Assembly: GCF_003465825.1 (NCBI RefSeq)
Contig: NZ_QSBV01000002.1
Location: forward strand, 62,001-126,000
Reading direction: 5' to 3'
Origin: Collinsella sp. AF02-46-1
GTDB lineage: Bacteria; Actinomycetota; Coriobacteriia; Coriobacteriales; Coriobacteriaceae
DNA length: 64,000 nucleotides
This document shows, piece after piece, positions 50,695 to 63,260 of this stretch. Position 1 is the first letter of the stretch. Each line of letters opens with the position of its first letter. A program made the translations under genes and the position numbers. A model generated the notes under the pieces. The model saw only the letters and a program-made list of their open reading frames with translations, made no database searches and had not been told where the DNA came from.

Positions 50695-53022
50695 TTAAGC
50701 GGAAACTGCAGCGGAAGCGGTGTTGGTCTCGTCCTCGTCGGTCCAAGCGTGCTTGGGCATGGGACGGAAGATCTGGAAGAGCATCGCAACCAGCAGAACG
50801 ATGGCTACAACCGTCCAAATACCAAACTGGCCAAAGACAAGCAGGTTGTAGAACTGGTTGATGAACAGGCCGATCACCCAGGCAAAGGCGCACTCGTAGC
50901 CGATGGCAATCGCGGTCCACTTGCCGGAGTCCATCTGGTTGCGGATAGTGCCCATGGCGGCAAAGCACGGGGCGCACAGCAGGTTAAAGGCGCCAAAGGC
51001 AACGCAAGCGCCCATGGTGGGGAACATGCCCGCAAACGCGGTCCACAGGCTCGGGTCGGTCTCGGCGGCGTCGGCAACGGACAGCAGCGAGCCGGCGGTG
51101 GCGACGACGTTCTCCTTGGCGACAAGTCCAGAGACAGTCAGCGCGGTGGCCTGCCAGGTGCTAAAGCCGAGCGGGGCGAAGATCCAAGCGACCAGGTTGC
51201 CCAGCATGGCGAGCACGGAGTAGTCCATAAACTCCTCAGGGATGCCGTCCATCGCAGGCAGGAAGCCGAAGGAACCGTTGTAGCTACCAAAGTTGGAGAG
51301 GAACCAAACCACGACGGTGGACGCGAAGATGACCGTGCCGGCCTTCTTGATAAAGGCCCAGCAGCGCTCCCATACATGCAGCGCCCAAGAGCGGATTGCC
51401 GGGAAGTGATAGGCGGGAAGCTCCATAACGAACGGCGTCGGGCGACCGGCGAAGAGCTTGGTCTTCTTGAGCATGAGGCCCGAGGCGATGACGGCAAAGA
51501 CGCCCAAGAAGTAGAACAGCGGGCTGATCCATGCGGCGGTGGTGGAAGAATCGCCGATGATGGAACCCATGAGCAGAGCGATGATCGGCAGCTTGGCGCC
51601 ACAGGGAATGAACGTGGTGGTCATGACCGTCATGCGGCGGTCCTTCTCGTTCTCGATGGTCTTGGTGGCCATGACGCCGGGGACGCCGCAGCCCGAGGAC
51701 ACGAGCATGGGGATGAAGGACTTACCGGACAGGCCAAAGCGGCGGAACACGCGGTCCATGATGAAGGCGACGCGGGCCATGTAGCCGCAGTCCTCCAAGA
51801 AAGACAGCATCACGAACAGCAGGAACATCTGCGGCACGAAGCCGAAGATGGCGCCCAGACCGCCGACGATACCGTCACAGACCAGCGAATCGACCAGGCC
51901 ACCGTCCTCGGTGCCGCCCGCCACAAGGGCATCGTGCACCACGGTGGTAATACCCGGAACATAGGGGCCGTACTGTGCCGGGTCGACCGAGTCGGCGGCG
52001 TCACCCGCAGCCTCGACAGCTGCGTCGTAGGCGTCGCGGCCCTGGCCGAGCACATACCAACCGTCGGTGCCAAAGAGCTGGTCGTTGGTGAAGTCGGTCA
52101 CCGTGCCGCCCAGGGTGGAAACGGCGATGTAGTACACGCAGAACATGATGACCACAAAGATCGGCAGGCCCAGGATACGGTTGGTAACCACGCGGTCGAT
52201 CTTCTCGGAGGCGCTCATCTTGGCCGGAGCTTTGGTCATGCACTCGTCGATAATGTGGGCAATCACGCCATAGCGCTCGCCGGTGATGATGGACTCGGCG
52301 TCGTCGTCGCAATCCTGCTCGCACTGGGCGACCAGCTGCTCGACGCGAGCGGCCTTCTCCTTGGTGAGGTTGATGAGCTTGCAGGCGTCCGCGTCGCGCT
52401 CAAACAGCTTGACAGCGTAGTAGCGACGCTTGTTGGCGGGAACGCTCGCCGGCAGGTTGTTCTCGATGTGGTCCAGAACGTCCTCGATGGAGGAATCGAA
52501 CTTGTGCTCCGGCACCTGGCCCTTGGAAGCAGCGGACTTCTTGACCTGCTCAAAGAGCTCGGTAATGCCCTTGTTCTTAAGAGCCGAGATCATCATGACC
52601 GGGCAGCCGAGCTTCTTGGAAAGCTTGTCCGTGTCAATCTTGTCGCCGTTCTTCTCGACCAGGTCGGCCATGTTGAGGGCGACGACCACGGGCAGGCCGG
52701 TCTCGATGACCTGAAGTGCCAGGTACAGATTGCGCTCAAGGTTGGTCGCGTCGACCACCTGGACAACGACATCGGGCTCGCCGCTCATGAGGTAGTCGCG
52801 CGAGCACTGCTCCTCGGGGCTGTAGGGGGAAAGCGAGTAGATGCCGGGGAGGTCCGTAATCGTGACGTTCTTGTCACTCAGGAGCTTGGCTTCCTTTTTC
52901 TCAACCGTGACGCCGGGCCAGTTGCCAACGTAGCCGTTGGCGCCGGTGATCAGGTTGAAAAGCGTGGTCTTGCCGCAGTTGGGGTTACCCGCCAGCGCGA
53001 CATGGATCTGAGAATCCGCCAT
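50695..53022 (-). CDS. feoB: Ferrous iron transport protein B
   Basis: A 775-residue inner-membrane iron(II) permease. The N-terminal G domain has G1 GNPNCGKTTLFN near residue 12, GVTVEKKEA (G2), DLPGIYSLSPYS (G3) and NMADLVEKNG (G4). A spacer helical domain follows, then two Gate regions with about 8-10 transmembrane helices (GYMARVAFIMDRVFRRFGLSGKSFIPML core, GCGVPGVMATKTIENEKDRR). The ATG at 53022 has AAGGA upstream. It is third in feoA-feoA-feoB. A dyad in the gap before it suggests iron-responsive control. Confidence 0.96.
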   Translation of the reverse strand: MADSQIHVALAGNPNCGKTTLFNLITGANGYVGNWPGVTVEKKEAKLLSDKNVTITDLPGIYSLSPYSPEEQCSRDYLMSGEPDVVVQVVDATNLERNLYLALQVIETGLPVVVALNMADLVEKNGDKIDTDKLSKKLGCPVMMISALKNKGITELFEQVKKSAASKGQVPEHKFDSSIEDVLDHIENNLPASVPANKRRYYAVKLFERDADACKLINLTKEKAARVEQLVAQCEQDCDDDAESIITGERYGVIAHIIDECMTKAPAKMSASEKIDRVVTNRILGLPIFVVIMFCVYYIAVSTLGGTVTDFTNDQLFGTDGWYVLGQGRDAYDAAVEAAGDAADSVDPAQYGPYVPGITTVVHDALVAGGTEDGGLVDSLVCDGIVGGLGAIFGFVPQMFLLFVMLSFLEDCGYMARVAFIMDRVFRRFGLSGKSFIPMLVSSGCGVPGVMATKTIENEKDRRMTVMTTTFIPCGAKLPIIALLMGSIIGDSSTTAAWISPLFYFLGVFAVIASGLMLKKTKLFAGRPTPFVMELPAYHFPAIRSWALHVWERCWAFIKKAGTVIFASTVVVWFLSNFGSYNGSFGFLPAMDGIPEEFMDYSVLAMLGNLVAWIFAPLGFSTWQATALTVSGLVAKENVVATAGSLLSVADAAETDPSLWTAFAGMFPTMGACVAFGAFNLLCAPCFAAMGTIRNQMDSGKWTAIAIGYECAFAWVIGLFINQFYNLLVFGQFGIWTVVAIVLLVAMLFQIFRPMPKHAWTDEDETNTASAAVSA

Positions 53023-53095
53023 TCAATCCTTCTTCCTTGTGTGCCCGCGCTGCTTTCTCCGCACGGGCTGGATAATGTGCTTCAACATTGCAAAT

Positions 53096-53115
53096 TTAAG
53101 TTAGAAAAACCTAAC
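53096..53115. promoter_or_regulatory. Possible DtxR/IdeR-like iron box upstream of feoB
   Basis: AAGTTAG, 6 nt, CTAACTT: perfect 7-bp arms in the 123-bp gap between feoA and feoB. It resembles the TTAGG...CCTAA dyads of DtxR-family iron regulators in actinobacteria. The position suggests separate iron control of feoB. Confidence 0.5.
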
Positions 53116-53145
53116 TTTATCTGCATAAATAGTTGCCGCGGGCCC

Positions 53146-53367
53146 TTACTGGACCTCGACGACGGCAGCCTCCTCCTTGCGGATGGAAAGCTCGTAGCCG
53201 CGCACGTTGATCTCGACCGGATCTCCGAGCGGTGCAACCTTAACGACCTTGAACGAAGTGCCCTTGATGAGGCCCAGGTCCATAAGGTGACGGCGAAGCG
53301 CGCCCTCGCCGTGAAGCTTGACGATGGTAGAGCTCTCGCCCACCTTAACGTCACCCAACGTCTTCAT
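53146..53367 (-). CDS. feoA: FeoA domain protein
   Basis: A 73-residue SH3-like protein (MKTLGDVKVGESSTIVKL, LRRHLMDLGLIKGTSFKVV, VEINVRGYELSIRKEEAAVV), the standard FeoA pattern. It is thought to interact with FeoB and modulate transport. The ATG at 53367 has AAAGGGGGAC upstream. It sits between a second FeoA gene and feoB. Confidence 0.92.
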   Translation of the reverse strand: MKTLGDVKVGESSTIVKLHGEGALRRHLMDLGLIKGTSFKVVKVAPLGDPVEINVRGYELSIRKEEAAVVEVQ

Positions 53368-53406
53368 CCTCTTGTCCCCCTTTCGGTTTTAATGAAATGC
53401 TGCGGA

Positions 53407-53649
53407 CTAACCGACGGTCATGATGTGCATGGCGACCTTGGTATCGATACCAAAGCGTGCGCCCAGCACGGTGACGATGATATTGGCGCCACTCGAGCTC
53501 ACCACGTGAACCTCACTGCCCTCGACAAAGCCGAGGTCCTTGAGGTGGTGCTTCATGTCCTCATTGCCCTTTACACGAGACACGTGCACGGTTTCGCCCG
53601 CTTTCACCATCGAAAGCGGCATGGCCGGCATCTGCGGTCCGCAAGACAT
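53407..53649 (-). CDS. FeoA domain protein, second copy
   Basis: An 80-residue FeoA-type protein (MPLSMVKAGETVHVSRVKG, HHLKDLGFVEGSEVHVV, RFGIDTKVAMHIMTV). It differs from the neighbouring FeoA at the N-terminus (MSCGPQMPAM). Two FeoA proteins before FeoB are common in anaerobes. The ATG at 53649 has AGGAG 9 nt upstream; first gene of the operon. Confidence 0.9.
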   Translation of the reverse strand: MSCGPQMPAMPLSMVKAGETVHVSRVKGNEDMKHHLKDLGFVEGSEVHVVSSSGANIIVTVLGARFGIDTKVAMHIMTVG

Positions 53650-53692
53650 GAGTGTGCTCCTAACGTCAGTTCGTCCTCAACATCGACGCAGC

Positions 53693-53746
53693 AAAAGTTA
53701 ACCACGTCTATGTTCGCTACAGTAAACTAGCACGTGGTTAACTTTT
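53693..53746. promoter_or_regulatory. Long inverted repeat at the feo operon promoter
   Basis: Fifteen-bp perfect arms AAAAGTTAACCACGT (53693-53707) and complement (53732-53746), 24 bp apart, starting 44 bp upstream of the first feoA. Each arm contains the palindrome GTTAAC. The spacing would put the promoter between two regulator-binding sites. The regulator is unknown; an iron or manganese sensor is the obvious guess. Confidence 0.6.
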
Positions 53747-53787
53747 TGGAAAGGGTCCCTATTCAGTTTTCGAAAAAGTTTCCCATA

Positions 53788-53824
53788 TGAAACAGGTGTG
53801 ACAAGGGGACAGCCCCTTTGTCAC
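53788..53824. repeat. Palindromic hairpin element, TGTGACAA type
   Basis: TGTGACAAGGGG/CCCCTTTGTCACA around ACAG. It lies just past the HPr stop codon (minus strand) and before the feo promoter, and belongs to the same style of hairpin as 2091-2123. It may terminate the HPr transcript. Confidence 0.5.
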
Positions 53825-53834
53825 ATTGTTGCGT

Positions 53835-54083
53835 TTAGAGGGAGAGGTTTCTGATCGACGTGACGCAGGAGGCCTCATCCACGCCCGAAACGCGGAAGAT
53901 GATGTCCTCGCCGCACTCGCCGTAGAGAGCCATGAGGCCCATCACGTCGCGACCGTCGGTATGGCGGTCGCCGATGCTGACCGACACGTCGCTACGATGT
54001 TTGGCAATGATGTCGTAGAGCAGCGCAACCGGGCGGGCATGCAGTCCCAACGGATCTTTAATCGTCTTTGTAAACTCGACCAT
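53835..54083 (-). CDS. HPr-like phosphocarrier protein with Asp46
   Basis: An 82-residue HPr: DPLGLHARPVALL with the phosphorylatable His15 and Arg17, then GRDVMGLMALYGECGEDIIF. Counting from Met1 puts Asp at position 46, where Gram-positive HPr carries the regulatory Ser of KSIMG. The protein can therefore take phosphate from enzyme I at His15 but cannot be a substrate of HPr kinase at residue 46, and Asp may mimic the phosphorylated state. The ATG at 54083 has GGGAGGGG 3 nt upstream. Single gene; no other PTS gene in the window. Confidence 0.85.
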   Translation of the reverse strand: MVEFTKTIKDPLGLHARPVALLYDIIAKHRSDVSVSIGDRHTDGRDVMGLMALYGECGEDIIFRVSGVDEASCVTSIRNLSL

Positions 54084-54185
54084 GTCCCCTCCCGCGGTAT
54101 CGCTCATTCGGCTGGCAAACCCAGCCACGTGGTAGTTATTGTACCGTTAGATGCTTGTCGAGAGCCCCTCCGGATACCCCGTGGT

Positions 54186-54395
54186 CAAAAAGTGGCAAAT
54201 ATGAGTACTGTCACCAATTTAGTAGCAGCAAAATCGAGAGCAAATTGCCTACTTTGAGCGATTCGAAGAGGCTGAAAGCCATCAAACTCCCTTCAAGGGG
54301 GTTAGATAAATTGATTTTGAGCCCATTTTTGCTCAAAACCGGCCGATAGATATGGCACTCATTTTGCAACAGTACTCATATTTGGCATTTTTTGC
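54186..54395. repeat. 210-bp element with terminal inverted repeats, no coding capacity
   Basis: The ends are CAAATATGAGTACTGT (54196-54211) and its perfect complement (54369-54384), flanked by A-rich and T-rich runs (AAAAAGTGG; GCATTTTTT). Inside are further hairpins, e.g. TTTTGAGC/GCTCAAAA near 54320-54340 and CCCTTCAAGGG. It fills most of the gap between the HPr gene and the permease terminator, is markedly AT-richer than its flanks, and looks like a non-autonomous mobile element or a stable structured RNA. Confidence 0.55.
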
Positions 54396-54428
54396 CCACA
54401 GGATCCAAAACCGTGCCCCAAAACACAA

Positions 54429-54456
54429 AAGGAGGAGCCTCGTAAGGCCCCTCCTT
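54429..54456 (-). terminator. Terminator of the APC permease gene
   Basis: AAGGAGGAGCCT/AGGCCCCTCCTT with a short loop, followed by TTTTGTGTTTTGG on the minus strand, 47 bp past the stop codon at 54504. Confidence 0.8.
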
Positions 54457-54503
54457 AGGAAAGGGAATCGATTTATTCCACAGCCGTAGATTAATCCTAG
54501 CCG

Positions 54504-55910
<1,407 letters not shown>

Positions 55911-56051
55911 TCATCTATTAAATGTCATCTAAACCCGTCCGAGCTGCAAGTGCGAACACGGACGGCGCACCTGCTAAGGGGAATGGGGAAAAGGGAGTCA
56001 ACAAAGCCATCCCCCTTAACGGCGCAAAGCAAACGTCCAAACGGACGAATA

Positions 56052-56507
56052 CTACTTGTTGGGGAAGGAATAACCTTCGACCGTCACGTGCAGTACCACG
56101 ACGCGGGAATCCGCGGCATCGGCCACGACACGGTAGGCCTCGTCAATTTCGACGACGGCAACGCCGCCGGCGGGAATCGTCACGGTCTCCCCCGCCCCCT
56201 CAAAGCGCTCGCGATCATCGATATCGCTGTAAGCGCGGGTGCAGGTGAGGCCTGCCTTGGGGGCGACCTCGACGGTCAGGCCGCCGTCGAGCGGAGCGAG
56301 CACGGCATGGTAGCGACGGTGACCGACCAGGTCGGCGGTTGCGGCCTCGCGGGAATAGACCCACCAGTAAACCAACGAGTCGCCGATGGAGTAAGCCACG
56401 TCGTGCTGTAGGTCGGCAACGCCATCGAGCGCCTGGCCGGTGCGCATCCACTTCTTGACGGACTTCATCTGAGCGTCGAAATCGGCGCGCGAGTTAAAGA
56501 CATGCAT
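56052..56507 (-). CDS. ebgC: Beta-galactosidase small subunit (EbgC/YhcH type)
   Basis: A 151-residue cupin-fold protein of the YhcH/YiaL/EbgC family (GDSLVYWWVYSREAATADLVGHRRYHAVLAPLDGG core GHRRYHA; DDRERFEGAGETVTIPAGGVAVVEIDEAYRV core RERF...IPAGG). EbgC is needed for full activity of EbgA in E. coli. The ATG at 56507 lies 3 bp after the ebgA stop codon region, with AAGGAGG inside the end of ebgA, so it is translationally coupled. Confidence 0.85.
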   Translation of the reverse strand: MHVFNSRADFDAQMKSVKKWMRTGQALDGVADLQHDVAYSIGDSLVYWWVYSREAATADLVGHRRYHAVLAPLDGGLTVEVAPKAGLTCTRAYSDIDDRERFEGAGETVTIPAGGVAVVEIDEAYRVVADAADSRVVVLHVTVEGYSFPNK

Positions 56508-56510
56508 GGC

Positions 56511-59534
<3,024 letters not shown>

Positions 59535-59554
59535 TCATCGTAGTGATTCTTGTG

Positions 59555-59651
59555 CAACCGGTTGTCCTTATCTTACGGGCGATGCAAAAAACTGTGCAAC
59601 CGGTTGTCCGCTGAACGGTCGATTTGGTCGGGTTAACGGTGCAACCGGTTG
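59555..59651. promoter_or_regulatory. Three CAACCGGTTG operators between ebgA and its LacI gene
   Basis: CAACCGGTTG at 59555-59564, 59597-59606 and 59642-59651, each in the wider form GTGCAACCGGTTGT. Spacing is 42 and 45 bp, close to four helical turns, so dimers would lie on the same DNA face and could loop. The divergent LacI protein is the likely ligand. The remaining gap to 59894 shows no gene. Confidence 0.8.
59612..59639. promoter_or_regulatory. 28-bp TGAACGG element, copy 5
   Basis: Begins TGAACGGTCGATTT and ends TTAACGG; it sits between the second and third CAACCGGTTG operators. This copy is beside a different operator class, so the element is not simply part of the uronate operator. 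Confidence 0.6.
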
Positions 59652-59894
59652 TACAACCACGACACTTATGTCACCCTGCGTATCGAAACTCAGCGCAAAA
59701 CAGCATTCCCAGGCGGCGGACAACGGCCGCGCCCATCTATGCCCCGCCCGTGCAAGCCATGTTCAACAGCAGCTTGAACGTGAAATGCCACCAGTGGCCG
59801 GATATCATGAACGCTGTTCAGGCGCACTATAGTAAGCTGTATCCGCACCAGCCCATATCAGTGCCAACTTCGACCGCATTTTCCAGGAGACGCC

Positions 59895-60911
59895 ATGACC
59901 CAACCAGTTCGCACCGCACCTACGCTTGCCGAGGTTGCCGCAGCTGCCGGCGTGTCGCGCTCCACGGCATCGCGCGCCCTCAACGATTCGCCCCGCATTA
60001 GCGAGGAAACCAAAAAGCGCGTCCGCGCGGCGGCCAAGGAAGTCAATTTTGTCCCCAACGCTCGTGGCCGAGCGCTCGCTGTCGGGCGCACGGAAATCAT
60101 CGCCGTGCTCGTGACCGAGCCCCTGAGTGAACTCTTCAGCGACCCCACCTATAGCGAGTTTTTGAGCGGCATTACCGAGGAACTGTCGGAGTCGTCCTAT
60201 CTGCCCGTTATCTTGCAGGCGTCTTCTACGCATGAGCGCAACCGCGCACGCGAGCACTTTGAGCGCCGCTCGTTCGACGCCGTGATCGACGTCTCCCCCT
60301 ACAAGGGCAGCGAGCTGCTCGAGGTGCTGCGCGAGCTGGGTGTACCCACCGTGTTGTGCGGCCAGCTCGAGGGCCACCCCTATCGCGATGTGTTCTCGAC
60401 AGTCTACTCTGACGACGAAGAGGGCGGACGCTTTGCAGCGCTCGCTATGAAAGAGCGCGGGCGCAAAGATATCGTCGCCGTGTTGGGACCGCAAGACAAC
60501 CCCGCTGTTGTCGACCGCCTGCGCGGCTACCGCGCCGCCTTGGGCGAAGACCTCCCAGACGCAAACGTTATCTATACCGGCTGGAACAGCGGAGACGGCT
60601 ATCAGGCCATGCACCAGATCCTCGCGCGCGAGATTGCTTTCGATGGCGTGCTCTGCGGATCGGACCGTATCGCGGCTGGCGTCATCACCGCGCTCAACGA
60701 GACAGGCCTATCCGTTCCGGCGGACGCTTCTGTCGTCGGCTTCGACGATCACGAGATTGCGACGCGCTGCGTCCCCGCGCTCACGACCGTCCGCCAGCCC
60801 CTGCGCGAAGAAGGCCACATGGCCGCCAACATTGCGCTCGACATGATCAAGGGTGCCAAGCCAACCACCACCGTCATGCACATGCAGCTCGTTCAGAGAG
60901 ACTCGCTATAA
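59895..60911 (+). CDS. LacI family regulator of the beta-galactosidase operon
   Basis: A 338-residue regulator. The helix-turn-helix TLAEVAAAAGVSRSTASRALN covers residues about 10-30, followed by the hinge and ligand domain (IIAVLVTEPLSELFSDPTYSEFLSGI core AVLVTEPL; VIDVSPYKG; SVVGFDDHEIATRCVPALTTVRQP core GFDDHEIA). It is divergent from ebgA with CAACCGGTTG operators between. The ATG at 59895 has CAGGAG 6 nt upstream. I infer repression relieved by a galactoside. Confidence 0.88.
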   Translation: MTQPVRTAPTLAEVAAAAGVSRSTASRALNDSPRISEETKKRVRAAAKEVNFVPNARGRALAVGRTEIIAVLVTEPLSELFSDPTYSEFLSGITEELSESSYLPVILQASSTHERNRAREHFERRSFDAVIDVSPYKGSELLEVLRELGVPTVLCGQLEGHPYRDVFSTVYSDDEEGGRFAALAMKERGRKDIVAVLGPQDNPAVVDRLRGYRAALGEDLPDANVIYTGWNSGDGYQAMHQILAREIAFDGVLCGSDRIAAGVITALNETGLSVPADASVVGFDDHEIATRCVPALTTVRQPLREEGHMAANIALDMIKGAKPTTTVMHMQLVQRDSL

Positions 60912-60917
60912 GAAACT

Positions 60918-61085
60918 GGGACGGGCTTTCCGCCAGACAGTTGTTGCGGAAAGCCTGTCCCGTTTTGAGTGCTCATTCTGGGGCACAGTTTCCGTTAGAC
61001 CGCTCAACCGGAAACTGTGCCCCATTATTTTGCCGAATTCTGGGTCGCGCTTTCCCAGAGGACCCCCTTTGGGAAAGCGCGACCC
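60918..61085. repeat. Three tandem hairpins of related design
   Basis: H1: GGGACGGGCTTTCCGC (60918-60933) with 60946-60961, followed by GTTTT, the likely lacI terminator. H2: GGGGCACAGTTTCCG (60980-60994) with 61009-61023. H3: GGGTCGCGCTTTCCCA (61042-61057) with 61070-61085. Each stem starts GGG, carries TTTCC on the left arm and GGAAA on the right, and differs elsewhere while still pairing. A partial fourth (ACGCACTTTCCGCG) follows without its partner. They fill the gap between the lacI and aspS stop codons. Confidence 0.65.
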
Positions 61086-61162
61086 GTTCTGGACGCAGAT
61101 TCCGGGACGCACTTTCCGCGACGCCCGGCCATCCCATGCCCCCACAACCTCGGCGCATAAAA

Positions 61163-61193
61163 AACGAGGGAAGGCACACGTCCTTCCCTCGTT
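61163..61193 (-). terminator. Terminator of aspS
   Basis: AACGAGGGAAGG/CCTTCCCTCGTT, then TTTTTT on the minus strand, 24 bp past the stop codon at 61217. Confidence 0.85.
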
Positions 61194-61216
61194 GCAAGCA
61201 ATTTGTGGCCGCTTGC

Positions 61217-63004
61217 CTACATCAAGCGCAGGCTGACGTCCTTGAGCTGGGCGCCGGAAACGGCACTCGGGGCGCCCGACATGAGGTCGGAGCCGCTGGC
61301 CGTCTTGGGGAACGCCATGACGTCGCGGATGGAGTCGGAGCCGGTGAGCAGCATGCACACGCGGTCCAGGCCCAGGGCAAAGCCGCCCATCGGGGGCGCA
61401 CCAAACTTGAGAGCCTCCATGAGGAAGCCGAACTGCGACTCGGCGCGCTCCTCGGTAAAGCCTAGGAGCTTGAGCATGGACATCTGCATTTCGGCGTTGT
61501 GGATACGCATACCGCCGCCGCCGGCCTCAAAGCCGTCCATGACAAAGTCGTAGGTGCAGGAACCGGCTGCCAGCGGGTCGGCCTCGATCTTGGCGATGTC
61601 GGTCTCGGTCGGCAGGGTGAAGGGCTGGTGCTCGGCAGCATAGGCCTTGCGATCCTCGTCCCAGTGGAACAGCGGGAAGTTGACGACCCACAGGAAGTCG
61701 TGGCCCTCGCGCTTGACCTCGAGCGCATTGGCCATGTGGGAACGCATGCCGCCCAGGATCTCGTCGGAGAGCAGGCGCGGGCCGGCGGCGAACATCACAA
61801 GGTCGCCGGGCTCGACGTCCATGCGCTCGCGCAGGGCAGCCATCTCCTCGTCCGAGAAGAACTTGACGATGGGGCTGTTGATGGAGCCGTCCTCGCGGAA
61901 GGCGATCCAGGCAAGGCCCTTGGCGCCAAACGTGGAGGCCACGCCGGCGAGCTTGTCGATCTTGGCGCGAGCCCAGGCACCGGCACCCTTGGCGTTGATG
62001 GCCTTGACGACAGAGCCCTCCTCGTTTGCAGCAGTCGCAAAGACCTTGAACTTGGAGTTGGCGAAGATGTCGGTCAGGTCGACCAAGTGCATGCCATAGC
62101 GGGTATCGGGCTTGTCGGAGCCATAGGTGTCCATGGCCTCCCAGTAGTTCATGCGACGCAGCGGCGTGGGCATCTCGACACCCATGCGGCCGAAGGCATC
62201 GGCAAGAACCTCTTCGAGCGCGCTCATAACGTCGTTCTGGTCCACGAAGGACATCTCGATATCGACCTGGGTGAACTCGGGCTGACGGTCGGCACGCAAG
62301 TCCTCGTCGCGGAAGCACTTGGCAACCTGATAGTAGCGCTCGACGCCACCGACCATAAGCAGCTGCTTCAGGAGCTGCGGGGACTGCGGCAGGGCGTAGA
62401 AGTTGCCCGGCTGGATGCGGCTGGGGACGATGAAGTCGCGGGCGCCCTCGGGCGTGGACTTGAACAGGGAGGGCGTCTCGACCTCCATGAACTCACGGTT
62501 GTGCAGCGCCTCGCGAATGGCAAAGGTAAAGTCGGAGCGCAGCTTGAGGTTGGCCATCATCTCGGGACGACGAAGGTCCAGATAGCGATAGCGCAGGCGG
62601 GTGTCCTCGCTGGTCTCGATGCCGTCCTCGATCTGGAACGGCGGGGTGACGGACGTGTTGAGCACCTCGGCGTGGTCGGTCAGGACCTCGATCTCGCCGG
62701 TGGCGAGCTTGGTGTTGGTGGTCTCCTCGCCACGGGCGCGCACGACGCCGTGAATCTTGATGGGCCACTCGGGACGCATGGTCTCGGCGATCTTAAAGGC
62801 GTCGCCGTCGGAGTGCTCGGGGTCGAAGGTGAGCTGCGTGATGCCCTCACGGTCGCGAAGGTCGCAGAAGATAAGGCCGCCGTGGTCGCGGCGACGGCTC
62901 ACCCAACCGGTGAGGGTGACCTCTTCGCCCACGTTCTCGAAGCGAAGCTCGCCGCAGGTACGGGTGTGCATGGAATGCTCATCGATGGGACGGGTCTGGC
63001 TCAT
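61217..63004 (-). CDS. aspS: Aspartyl-tRNA synthetase
   Basis: A 595-residue class II synthetase. The N-terminal OB-fold anticodon domain has TLTGWVSRRRDHGGLIFCDLRDREG (core RRRDHGGLIF). Motif 1 is near EVETPSLFKSTPEGARDF, motif 2 YYQVAKCFRDEDLRADRQPEFTQ (core CFRDEDLR), the bacterial GAD insertion lies about 300-420, and motif 3 is GGFALGLDRVCMLL. It charges tRNA(Asp); whether it also charges tRNA(Asn) depends on the gatCAB genes, not visible here. The ATG at 63004 has GGAGGATC upstream. Confidence 0.97.
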   Translation of the reverse strand: MSQTRPIDEHSMHTRTCGELRFENVGEEVTLTGWVSRRRDHGGLIFCDLRDREGITQLTFDPEHSDGDAFKIAETMRPEWPIKIHGVVRARGEETTNTKLATGEIEVLTDHAEVLNTSVTPPFQIEDGIETSEDTRLRYRYLDLRRPEMMANLKLRSDFTFAIREALHNREFMEVETPSLFKSTPEGARDFIVPSRIQPGNFYALPQSPQLLKQLLMVGGVERYYQVAKCFRDEDLRADRQPEFTQVDIEMSFVDQNDVMSALEEVLADAFGRMGVEMPTPLRRMNYWEAMDTYGSDKPDTRYGMHLVDLTDIFANSKFKVFATAANEEGSVVKAINAKGAGAWARAKIDKLAGVASTFGAKGLAWIAFREDGSINSPIVKFFSDEEMAALRERMDVEPGDLVMFAAGPRLLSDEILGGMRSHMANALEVKREGHDFLWVVNFPLFHWDEDRKAYAAEHQPFTLPTETDIAKIEADPLAAGSCTYDFVMDGFEAGGGGMRIHNAEMQMSMLKLLGFTEERAESQFGFLMEALKFGAPPMGGFALGLDRVCMLLTGSDSIRDVMAFPKTASGSDLMSGAPSAVSGAQLKDVSLRLM

Positions 63005-63260
63005 ACCAGTGATCCTCCTTTATGGATCTGTGCCGCCCCGTGTCGTTCCGGGCGGCGTCGTACAGATTTGCCCAGCCTGCGTAAACCGCGCAGCCAGACA
63101 TGGCGTTCTATCTTATCGCACTCGCGTCGATGTGCCGCGAAAAAGTGGCTCCTGCCCAAAGACTTGACGGAGACGAAACAATTGACGCGCCGCGACACCC
63201 GCCCGCGCTCGTCACGTGCGACAATATGCCCCAATAAAACAGCACTCGGAAAGGCCCGCC

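Noticed and set aside
50644..53730. A 1028-codon plus-strand open frame opposite feoB, feoA and feoA
   Set aside because: It is rich in His, Gly, Asp and Arg as expected of an antisense shadow of GC-rich genes, has no family similarity, and covers three well-supported genes on the other strand.
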